From Amorphophallus konjac (lineage: Eukaryota > Streptophyta > Magnoliopsida > Alismatales > Araceae), in contig CM040120.1 in the NCBI GenBank assembly GCA_022559845.1, forward strand, positions 170,916,334 through 170,980,333: a DNA stretch of 64,000 nucleotides. Direction: 5' to 3'. Below are positions 1 to 9,202 of the stretch, piece after piece. Made by a program: the position numbers and the translations under genes. The notes beneath the pieces are model-generated. The model ran no database searches, was not told the DNA's origin, and worked only from the letters and a program-made list of their open reading frames with translations. The number at the start of each line of letters is the position of its first letter. Position 1 is the stretch's first letter.

Positions 1-1374
1 CTTTTCAATAAAAAATAGAGATAGCTAATTGTATCATGACAGAACCTCTAGACTTCTTTGATCTAGAATATCTATTTCTCCACAATTGCCATTGCTCTGC
101 CACAAGGAATGGCGTATTCCCTGGTAGCACCTCTCAAGATCTTAGACACAAGACAGATATCTTACTTAACACAATTTTTTATCTCACAGCCATCTTCACA
201 TAAGTTTCAGTTAAAACGAAATCCTCAGCAAGGCTTTTCCATTTAACAGAAATTTTTACAATGTGTTGACCAACAATTGAGGAAAACCTTGGAAGGATTA
301 AAGGACAAAATATAACCCCCATACATTAAAGTTCTTTATTAACAGGTGTAACTTGTTACAATAGATTTTGGGTGGTTTAAGGTATTCTGATCAATTCAGA
401 TAAGAGTGAGAAAGCTATAAGAAGGAATTTTCCTTCAAGAGAATTCCTGAACCAAAGGGGATAAGACCAGGATAAGAAGGTGACAAACAAAATGGAGAGA
501 GATGAGATGAGATGAGAAGCACTCCATACAGCAAAGCAGCAAGTGAGAGATAACTCTAGAGAGTAAAGACCAAGGAGCTCACAAATAAAATCTTCCTAAG
601 GAAATTCAATCTAGTAACCAGAGAGTGCTCTTGAGCAATAAGCTGCTACCACATGATATGACTGAACTCAGCACCAATTAACCACATTGGCAGACAAAGG
701 TTCTTCAGATACCAGATGACCTGACAAGCTCCTTTTCAGCCCACATAAGGACATCTCACACACAACTCTTGGAAATATTAATTATTTATTGAATGACATG
801 CATGCTATAAGTTGAAATGTAATACGTTGAAGCAAACATATGGTTTTTTTTTTTTAAATAAGTGGAATGTAATGCAATGAGCACGAGTCAAAAATAGCAT
901 GCCTCCCCCTGACTGTGAGCATGAAGCTTCCCCAGAGAGCATGCAGTGTTTGCCATGAAAACTAAACAAATGAATTTGTGATTCATGCACATTCAGGCTG
1001 CCCTGTTCAGTAGAATGACCTATGGTACTAGGCGGAGCACTTGGTCTGAAGGACCACTTCACACATAGTAAGCACCTCCAGACAGATTTTCCCTGCCTTT
1101 GATAGCTTACTATTTGATATACCATAATGGTCAAACATGATGATCAAAGGGCATGCCAGACAAGTAAAATTGTTCTAATCATGATAATCATGTCTAGTCT
1201 AAAACAGGCAGTTTATATGTTCAACAACAATCATCAGTCTGATGGATTAAGAATTGAATTCAGATTAGGAAGACAGCAGTAGATTTACCTGAAGCGTTCA
1301 GGCATGGGGTCATTTTATGTGTCCTGGTTTATTACCCATTTATTCCATCCAAGGCACACCTGTCAGGCACCTTC
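1..1374 (-). mobile_element. Element A: non-coding 3' internal region of a minus-strand Copia element
   Basis: This stretch lies downstream (on the minus strand) of the gag gene ending at 1375. In an autonomous Copia element protease, integrase, RT and RNase H would start here, but I see none of their motifs in any frame. A polypurine-tract-like GGGGGAGG is present on the minus strand at 902-910, the kind of tract Sirevirus-type elements carry upstream of the 3' LTR. The 3' LTR itself is not visible and presumably lies left of the window. The short open frame at 805-1134 has no recognisable features and I do not call it a gene. Confidence 0.55.
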
Positions 1375-3597
1375 CTATTTTCCACTAGCAGGTACCCAAG
1401 TGGTCTTGGGTCTTGCATAGTGATTGGCCCCTTTTGGGACTGCCTGCATCCTTTTCTGTGCCAAATAGTCGTCAGAGTTCATGATAAAACAGTTATGCAT
1501 TGAATGCCCAGACAGCCCACAATAGTGGCATGAACTAGCAGGTTTCATGTTCCTCTTATGTACACTAGCATGAACTTGAGCATTAAAAGAGTGAGCATAA
1601 GGGTTTCTGTTATAATTATGAAATTTTTTTCTTTCATGACCAGCCACCCAGCAAGCAGCAACGTGGTGGCCTGGTTTTCTGCAATTTGAGCAAACATGAA
1701 TTCTTTTAAGAACATGTTTGTTCCTACCAAATTCTTTGAAATTTCTATTCCTACCCTGGACATGCCAGCAGTCCTTGACTGTATGGCCATGCTTCCCACA
1801 ATGGGAGCAGAAAGGAGACCCTCTTCTAAAAAAGCTTGCCCAACATTCAGTGGCCTTGTGCCCAAGCTTGTTACAATTAAAACATTTGACATGCTGGTTC
1901 AGAGAAGCAGTTTTGTTGATATTAAGAGCATGTTGGTTAGCATAAGATTTAGCATGATGTGAGAGTGATTTTTTCTTTCCATTAGCAAACCAACATTGAA
2001 CAAGGGTGTGGCCTAATCTACCACAATGCGAGCATTCACTTTTCTTTAAATGAGCAGCATGATTTCTATCATGATATTTCCCAGCATCCATCATTTCAGC
2101 ATTTAAATCATCCAGTTCTTTTAATTCACACTCATGCATCAAATGGCCTATCTTGTGACAGTAATGACATTTCATGATTTCCCTCTTATGTGCATGTCTC
2201 GGTATATCAGTGTGTTTTACAGCATGCACATTTTCAGTGTGAACCAATCCTTTCGTCACATGACTAACCATATCAATAACTTTTGTTTGTTTCTGATTCT
2301 TCTGAACATTTGGTTGTTTATTTTCTGAGGTGGTGGCTACATCAGATGCTTTGATAAAAGATGTCATTAGCTTATTTTTGAAAGCCTTTTTATTTATATC
2401 GTTGTAGCCTAACCCTTCCTTTTGAGTATTGACCTTAACACCTAACAACCTATCCAGATTTTCTTGTCCTTTCACAAATTTTGACAGGGATTTATTCAAA
2501 TCTTCAATTTCATTTTCCAGAGAAACGATGTGTATTTCATAACTGGCAATTTCTTGTTCATTACAATTTACACATTCGCTTAGCACTTTGTTTACAATTT
2601 TGTAATCCTCAACTTCTTGTTCCAGATTTTTCATTTTTTCAGATTCTTCAAAGTAAACAGATTTTCCTTTTTCTAAAGCTAGAAGCCTCTCAGACATAGT
2701 GGAGTTCAGCACTTTTAACTTCCCATTTTCTTCCTTAAGCTTATCATTCTGAATTAACTCATTTATTAAAATCTGATCTTCTGAGTTAGTTTCAAGTTTT
2801 CTTCCAGCCATAAATTTCTTCAAATCATTTTCCTTCTTTTCAATATCTTTCTGTAATTCCACATTCACAAATTTTATGGCTTCAATTTTCTCAATCATCA
2901 GAATGTTCTCTTTTTTCAGTTTCTCTAAACTTTCTTCATTTTCTTTGGAGAACTTTCTAAGAGAATTATCTTCAGATTTCAGCTTATTTAGATCAGATTT
3001 TAGACATTCACATTCCTTCATCAAGTTTTCGTTCTGATTTTTATACCTACGAATATCAGATAGACAGGTATCATGAAGTTGCTTGATACTGGAGCAATTT
3101 TCACATGGGGATCTAGACCTTTCTATCCCAGTATTCTTTTTCAACTTTTTATACTGACTTCTTAAGCTCTCATGTGAGTCTAGCAATTCAGCATATGCAT
3201 TTTCCCAATCATCTACAGTATAATTTTCAAAAGGATTTACCTCATCATCTTCATCTTGAATGCTGCCTTGATTATTTCTATCAGCCATCATGCAGCTGTC
3301 CTTCTTTGTCTTCTGAATTCGCTTCAGCATGTTCAGAATATCTTTAGCAGAACTGCAATCATGAAGACAAGACCATAAGGCTCTCTCAATAGCTGCTTTC
3401 ATCAGATTAAAAGCTTTCTGATTCTCTTCATGCAAAGAGGTATACCTGTCAGTCCATTTTGACTTTTTCTTTGGTAGTTCATGAGGACCGTGTGAAATTA
3501 CTTTCCACAGGTCTGGATTAATAGATTTAGAATAACTCTTTAGATTAGCAAGCCATGCACTGAAGTGTGTACCACTAAAAATCGGTGGATTAGCCAT
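1375..3597 (-). CDS. gag: Gag-like protein of a pol-less Copia element, with coiled coil and six zinc knuckles
   Basis: An open frame of about 740 codons. The ATG at 3597 was chosen because the upstream in-frame extension runs through the primer-binding site and LTR; the next residues (ANPPIFSGTHFSAW) resemble the start of Copia Gag. The N-terminal Gag domain is short: after about 85 residues it jumps to an acidic segment (FENYTVDDWENAYAELL) also found in Gag of element D, so the middle of the usual domain is missing. Residues about 150-400 are rich in Lys/Glu/Leu heptads and likely form a coiled coil. The C-terminal third has six CX2CX4HX4C zinc knuckles, about residues 477-490, 522-535, 570-583, 597-610, 636-649 and 688-701. 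One or two is usual. The frame has no internal stop and ends at the point where protease would begin. The role is inferred to be RNA binding and particle assembly. Confidence 0.8.
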   Translation of the reverse strand: MANPPIFSGTHFSAWLANLKSYSKSINPDLWKVISHGPHELPKKKSKWTDRYTSLHEENQKAFNLMKAAIERALWSCLHDCSSAKDILNMLKRIQKTKKDSCMMADRNNQGSIQDEDDEVNPFENYTVDDWENAYAELLDSHESLRSQYKKLKKNTGIERSRSPCENCSSIKQLHDTCLSDIRRYKNQNENLMKECECLKSDLNKLKSEDNSLRKFSKENEESLEKLKKENILMIEKIEAIKFVNVELQKDIEKKENDLKKFMAGRKLETNSEDQILINELIQNDKLKEENGKLKVLNSTMSERLLALEKGKSVYFEESEKMKNLEQEVEDYKIVNKVLSECVNCNEQEIASYEIHIVSLENEIEDLNKSLSKFVKGQENLDRLLGVKVNTQKEGLGYNDINKKAFKNKLMTSFIKASDVATTSENKQPNVQKNQKQTKVIDMVSHVTKGLVHTENVHAVKHTDIPRHAHKREIMKCHYCHKIGHLMHECELKELDDLNAEMMDAGKYHDRNHAAHLKKSECSHCGRLGHTLVQCWFANGKKKSLSHHAKSYANQHALNINKTASLNQHVKCFNCNKLGHKATECWASFFRRGSPFCSHCGKHGHTVKDCWHVQGRNRNFKEFGRNKHVLKRIHVCSNCRKPGHHVAACWVAGHERKKFHNYNRNPYAHSFNAQVHASVHKRNMKPASSCHYCGLSGHSMHNCFIMNSDDYLAQKRMQAVPKGANHYARPKTTWVPASGK

Positions 3598-3711
3598 GGG
3601 AACAAATAGCAAGTAGATTCGAGGCAACAAGAGTATTGATGCACTAAAAACATATAAGCATCGAAGACTACAAGATCGGATCTGCAGGTCGCTGGACCTT
3701 CTAGGCAGACA

Positions 3712-3726
3712 CCCACTCTGATACCA
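3712..3726 (-). other. Primer-binding site of element A (initiator-tRNA-Met type)
   Basis: On the minus strand this reads TGGTATCAGAGTGGG, the sequence Copia elements use to anneal the 3' end of initiator tRNA-Met. It lies two bases after the LTR terminus (CA) and fixes the orientation of element A. Confidence 0.85.
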
Positions 3727-4770
3727 ATTGTTAGGGTGCAATACCCGGATACAGAGGGGGGTGAATGTATCCTTCTACAATTAATGCCCAAATAAATACT
3801 CAAGTGCAGGATGCAATCTCAGAATAAAACCAAATTCAATTAAGCCAATGAGCAAACACATGAGACGCGCCTATTCAAGCATCTAGCGGAAGCACACTCA
3901 CAATGCAAACCACTACTCAAGAGATTTTTAGGTGGTTCGGCCCTCCAGACCTACATCCACCCCACACTCAAACCAAGTGTGGCTTCACTAACAGCTGGGC
4001 AACACAGCTTGCCAACAGAAGCTGATACACAGCTTACCTAGGGGAACAAACTCCCCTCTTCCTCCTACCTGGAGGGAACCTCTAGCAACCCACGGTCACT
4101 AGAAACCAGAGACTCGCGTCTCTCTTCCTCTATACCAAGAGGGAACCCCACTGGTAGCAGCCCCACTACCAGTGAACCAGCCAGTAGCACTCTGCTACCA
4201 GCAACCCACCAGAGGCAGAGCCTCTCTTCCTCCTAACCGGAGGGACCCCTGGACTTGCAATCCACAAGCCCAGAACTGGAGACTAGTCTCCCTTCTCCTG
4301 AGACCACAGGAGGAACCCGACCTCAGTCCAGAGGATCGGAAACAAAACAAGGACAGTAAAGAAAGGTCAAAAACACGAAACGAAAAAGACAAAGCAGACT
4401 GAATGATGAACGATGAAACACGGAGTATTGCTCACAATAGAGCAAACTGGTTCGGATTTGATCTTGAAACCAGAATCTATCTTCTTCTTCTTCTTTCTGA
4501 ACTCTCAGCTTCGAGCTCTCTCTCTCTCTCTCTCACTCTTTCTGCTATTCTCTCTTCTTCCTCTTCTTCAATTTTTCCGCACCTCTCTATTTTTCTTCTC
4601 TTCTTTTTGCTGGATCGAACTCTCTGCACTTCTGCCTTTTTTCTTTCTCACCTTTCGATCAATCTTCATATGTGGACGAAGGCTTCAATATATAGCAGCA
4701 GCAGCAGGTGGATGAGGTGCAGAATACTTGTGCCTCCCACACTTCATCCAGAACCTTCTTGCCACGTGCC

Positions 4771-4776
4771 TTTATA
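4771..4776 (-). promoter_or_regulatory. TATA box of the element A LTR
   Basis: Minus-strand TATAAA preceded by CACGTG G-box cores (4763-4768 and 4801-4806). The same order, G-boxes near the TATA box, occurs in the LTRs of element D. The call rests on motif and position only. Confidence 0.5.
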
Positions 4777-4980
4777 GTATTGGTTCCTTTAGCATTGGAT
4801 CACGTGCAGCCCAGTCACTGGGAATATCCTTCCTCGGACCACCTTCTTCTTCCCCTGTAAAGAAATTAAACCATTAGAACTCAGGGCCACAAAAACTAAA
4901 ACTGCATGAGGTATGTAGGAACAACAAGAGGTGCACTACACTGAGAACGACGCGAGATACAGTGGTGACAAAGCAAACAC

Positions 4981-5140
4981 TACAAAGAGAATGACACGAG
5001 GTTCAAGGGTGACAAAATAAATACTACAAAGAGAACGACACGAGGTTCAAGGGTGACAAAAAAAAACTACAAAGAGAACGACACGAGGTTCAAGGGTGAC
5101 AAAACAAATACTACAAAGAGAACGACACGAGGTCTCATGA
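4981..5140 (+). repeat. Tandem repeat, about 44-bp unit, four copies
   Basis: Four copies begin with TACAAAGAGA at 4981, 5025, 5068 and 5112. Each carries GACACGAGGT followed, in the first three, by TCAAGGGTGACAAA. This is a locally amplified part of the wider ACCTCGTGTC-type array (minus-strand reading) in this LTR. Confidence 0.85.
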
Positions 5141-6062
5141 GAGCAGCACGAGGTGAGAAGGAAGTCTCACGGAGTGAAACGGTAGACAAACACGCGATCA
5201 GAGGGAACCTGGATGAAGATAGAAACAAACAACACGAGGACATAAACACAAGAATAACACGAAGACACGAATACAAAAATAACACGACATAACAAACAGC
5301 AAAGAGAACGGCACGAGGTCAACATGGACTGAAACCAACTCGAAGATGAAAAAGACACGAAATGTGGTCATAAAGCAAGAAAGACACGGGGTCTAGGAAA
5401 GGCAACACGAGGACAGAAGACAGGAACGGCTACAACGACACGTGATAAAACAAAGAAAGCAGGAAAACGACTCGAGTAACTACAGTAAATGACACGAAAA
5501 TATAAGAGCAAAAATAAAAAGGATGACTCGAGATGAGCAACTAAATACTGAAGAAATGACACGAGGTGGCACAAAAAGCAACACGAGGTGCTGCAATGTT
5601 CTGCACGCAATGGAACAAAATGACACGAAGACAAGCCCTAAAAATAATGTTTAGACTTCACGCTGTACAGACTTTGAGGAGTCTGAACCAATGTACAGAC
5701 TTTAAAGGCTGTGAATACCAAGGCATGTTGAACAGACTTGAAACCTATGAAGATGGAGTGTATAGACTTGAAAGTCTCAATGCGATGTGCATACTTGCTG
5801 AGTTGACGCTGCAGCCCAATGAGTTAACGCTGCAACGTATACACTTTGCGTTCAACTGAAGGTGTATATACTTGAAGTTTCAAGGCCACAATGTATAGAC
5901 TTCAAAAGAAGCAGTCCGATGTACAGACTTCAAATGTGAAGACATTGTGAATGCAAATGCAATGATCAGACTTCATTGTATAGACTTGGAGAACCTAATG
6001 CATTCTGGAGTGAGTACCAACCAGGGAGAGTTCGTGTCTGCATCCTTGTGTCGTCTGGCCCA

Positions 6063-6904
6063 GGGAGTAGGAAGTTCTTAAGTTGTTTTTGTTTTCTTCC
6101 TCTCTTAGTTTTGTGTTTCTTTGCATCATCATTGCATGAATCTCTCTTCTTCTTCCATGTTCTTCTGCACTCACATCATGATTTTAAACATCCTCCTACT
6201 GTTTTCACACCCCACATGGGTTTAAAAACCACCAACCCCCAGGTATTCACCCTTCCTTTTATGCATATTAGCTTCATTGCATTATAGATACTACACTTCC
6301 TTAGGGATAATTAGGTTCTTTTCTTCTTGTGTCTACACTCTTTTACAGGTCTACACAGCTCATCACACAAGGCCCAACTCTTCTGGCCGGCCAGGAGGGG
6401 TGGAGAGTTCCACATCATATTTTTCTGGGTGCCCTTAGCGGCTATCGTAAGACCGTTACTTCTTCTTGCGGTCTATCGTTCGACCATTTTTTTAGAGCTT
6501 TGCGGTCGCCTCAAGACCGTTTTCACGTCTGCACCTGGGCTTTCTCTCCTGCGGGCGAGTGTGCCTCACTCGGCTTCTTTCCAAGGTACGTGGTGTAGTT
6601 TTGCTGCATTGCTTGCTTTGGTGGCAATGACATCTTTCTCTTTTGGGCGTTGGTTATCATATTCTTCCATCTTGTTCTTTGTCTCCTTTGCTTTTAGTTG
6701 CTCCACACCTACGGTGTGTGTTTACTTATTCCATCTTTGCTCCACGCCGACGACATGTGTTTAGTTCTTCCTTTGCTTTATTCTGCACTGTTGAGATGAC
6801 ATACCCACATGCTTTCTACTTGATGTTATCGATTGCTAGAGTTGGTACATACCACATATCTCACACACCCTCATCAATCACACTCACACATTAAAAAATA
6901 TCAA
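6063..6904. other. Unassigned segment, probably part of an old LTR or element end
   Basis: There is no coding sequence that I recognise. The segment holds polypyrimidine runs and, at 6448-6525, three dyad-like units of the form CGGTC-spacer-GACCG (or close to it), similar in style to the dyads in the Tekay LTR at 49590-50850. It also has two near-copies of a unit containing TTGCTCCACRCC with a CATGTGTTTA/GTGTGTTTA end (about 6698-6765). It sits between the LTR of element A and a Tat RT fragment and may be the end of either. A splice-like 'CAAG/GTACGTGG' occurs at about 6582. Confidence 0.3.
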
Positions 6905-8760
6905 CATGAAGAAGAAGCATCCTTTGTGGTAGTCCTCAAGGAATTCCCTGATGCCTTTGCTTGGTCCTACGAGGGCATGCCAGGCTTAGATCCCTCATTG
7001 GTAGAACACTGTCTTGTTCTAAGGCCCGACGCCCGAGCAGTCAAACAAAAGCTAAGGCGACTTCATCCGAAGCTCGTGCTAAAGGTCAAAGAAGAAGTTG
7101 ATAAGCTCCATAAGGCAAAGTTCATCAGGGTAGTCCTATACCCACAATGGGTAGCCAACATCATCCCTGTTATGAAGAAAGACGGTAGGGTCCGAATCTG
7201 CATAGATTTCCGTGACCTTAATCGTGCCTGTCTAAAGGATGATTTTCCTCTTCCACACATAGACGTCCTTGTAGACAACATTGCCAGCTATGAAATGCTA
7301 TCCTTCATGGATAGCTTCTTGGGGTATAACTAGATCCCCTTAGCAGATGAAGACCAGGAGAAGACATCCTTCACCACTTCGTGGGGGACCTATTGCTATG
7401 TCGTCATGCCCTTCAGACTGAAGAACGTAGGAGCTACATATCAAAAGACAATGATAGCCATCTTCCACGATATGATGCACATTCACATGGAAGTATATGT
7501 GGATGATATTCTGGTTAAATCAAAAATTAGGAGTGGCCATGTTGAGGTCCTCCGCGTAGTTCTCCGAAGGTCTCGGGAGCACCAACTCAAAATGAACCCC
7601 AAGAAGTGCGTATTTGGGGTTTCTTCAAGCAAGCTTTTAGGGTTCTTAATCAGCAAGAGAGGGATTGAGATAGACCCTAACAAGGCCAAGGTGATTGCCG
7701 AAATGCCTCCACCTAAAAGTATCAATGAAGTCCGAGGTCTGATCGGGCGTTTGCAATTCATTAGAAGATTTATATCTCACCACTCTCAACGATGCAAGCC
7801 ATTTTATGACATGCTCAAGGGAGAGGCTAAGTTCTCATGGAATGACAAATGTCAAAGGCCTTCAAAGACCTAAAGAGCTACCTTCAGAATCCTCTCGTCT
7901 TGGCAGCCCCGGTCCCGGGTCGGCCTCTATTGCTCTATATGTCCACCATGGAAGAATCTGTTGGAGTAGTCTTGGCCCAATACGATGACGTGAAGAAGGA
8001 ACGAGCAGTCTACTATATGTCAAAACTTTTTAGTGAAGCTGAGAAAAAGCACACTACCATGGAAAGCACTTGTGCGGCCGTCGTCTAGGTCACCCAAAAG
8101 TTGAAACATTATTTCCTAGCACATGAAATAAAGCTCTTGGCGCGAATGGACCCAATCAAGTACTTGCTAGAAAAGCCTATACTAACTGATCGCTTGGTGA
8201 GATGGCAATGTTTTCTTAATCAATTTGATATCAGCTATGTCAGTCAAAAGGCAGTCAAGGGGCACGCCATTGCGGAGCACCTTGCCCATCATCTGCTTCC
8301 CACGCATTCCCTCGTCGATGAAGATTTCCCGGATGAAGAGTTAGGAGCCATCATCGATGGTTAACCTTCTTGGATTCTTTACTTCGACGGCGCACTTAAC
8401 TCTAAGGGTTATGGAATCGGGGCAATCCTCCAGTCTCCGGAAGGTGTGATTATTCCACGTGTTTGTCAGTTGTCCTTCCCTGCCACAAACAATGTAGCCG
8501 AGTACGGGGTGCCCCTCACGGGACTGAAGATGGCGTTGGCCCTAGGAGTTAAGCAACTCCGGATAATTGGGGATTCCCAGCTAATACTCCGACAATCCCT
8601 CAGCAAGTACCGAACTCGGGACCTAAAGCTAAGGCCATACCAAGACCTAGTCAGCAAGGTAGTCGGGCGGTTTAGGAAGCTAACCCTAGTGCACACTCCT
8701 AGAGCCCAAAACATCTTGGCTGATGCTCTAGCTTCTTTGTCATCTTCTCTCATGATCCCG
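6905..8760 (+). pseudogene. pol: Decayed Tat-lineage Gypsy RT / RNase H / archaic RNase H fragment
   Basis: Translation gives a Ty3/Gypsy reverse transcriptase: the N-terminal lead-in (FPDAFAWSYEGMPGLDP), the fingers motif VRICIDFRDLNRA, and the catalytic YVDD at about 7495. RNase H follows, then a second archaic RNase H starting LYFDGALNSKGYGIGAIL at about 8380 and reaching LADALASLSSS near 8745. A duplicated RNase H is the hallmark of the Tat lineage. In-frame stops occur at about 7332 (between YN and IPLADED), 8086 and 8362, with a frameshift near 7855. Protease and integrase are absent. The fragment stops next to the LTR of element B, so B may have inserted into it. Confidence 0.85.
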
Positions 8761-9160
8761 TTTTGTTGGACCTGCCACACACAAGGACAAGAAGGCTGGT
8801 TGAATTGTCCCCTTAAGCGCTAGAGAGGGGTAAGTAAGCGGCCCAACGAATATACGATTGAGAGTGGCCCAACCATGTCCATCCCGACCCAAATAGGCCG
8901 GACTCTCCAAGCGACCGCCCCATTTATGGGCCCATTTATCTTGAAGCCCAAAGTCGCTCGGACCAATACTTCCTAGGCGGTCTCTAGCCCGAAAGCCCGA
9001 GCAACCATCGAGTAGGGAAAGCCCAAGCGGTGCCCGATCGTAACAGAATGACGGAAGATCAGGAGTCAATGAAAGGGGAGACCAAGCGAGTAAGCCTCAA
9101 ACGGCCGAGTAATGCCCCCTATACTCTCCGCCTCCTCCGAGCACCCTATGGAGACAAACA

Positions 9161-9170
9161 CTATATAAAG
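9161..9170 (+). promoter_or_regulatory. TATA box in the Tat B 5' LTR
   Basis: CTATATAAAG lies about 30 bases upstream of the point where the nested Athila-like element splits the LTR, so the insertion separates the TATA box from most of R-U5. Confidence 0.5.
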
Positions 9171-9197
9171 GGAAACCCTCCAAAAAAGGTTATCCTG

Positions 9198-9202
9198 AGC
9201 GC
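9198..9202 (+). repeat. Target-site duplication AGCGC, left copy
   Basis: AGCGC at 9198-9202 directly precedes the TGATGCGC terminus of the nested element and is repeated exactly at 18752-18756 after its CTTATCA terminus. Confidence 0.9.

Larger units (their letters stand above)
3729..6062 (-). mobile_element. 5' LTR of element A (Copia, minus strand)
   Basis: The left boundary is clear: plus-strand TGTTAGGG starts at 3729, next to the primer-binding site. The right boundary is uncertain (about 5990-6065); 6062 is only a plausible CA-equivalent end. On the minus strand a TATAAA lies at 4776-4771 with CACGTG at 4763-4768 and 4801-4806, so U3 is to the right. U3 holds two motif arrays: ACCTCGTGTC-like copies (about 4940-5640) and TGTACAGACTT-like copies (5649-5990). 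U5 (3729-4400) contains decayed repeats around 'CTTCCTCC...GGAGGGA', also seen in the U5 of element D, which shows the two LTRs are related. Confidence 0.75.
8821..9202 (+). mobile_element. 5' LTR of Tat element B, left part
   Basis: Homologous to the LTR at 29379-30100 read on the minus strand (shared ACTTCCTAGGCGG and AGAGAGGGG/GGAGAGGGG segments). It begins TAGAGAGGGG, against TGGAGAGGGG in the other copy, so the terminal TG appears mutated to TA. A TATATAAAG lies at about 9161. The LTR is interrupted after 9202 by the Athila-like element and resumes at 18757. Confidence 0.75.

Noticed and set aside
3712..3726. tRNA gene at the primer-binding sites (also 18994, 34291, 58614, 16483)
   Set aside because: Only the 12-18 bases complementary to a tRNA 3' end are present; no tRNA cloverleaf surrounds them.
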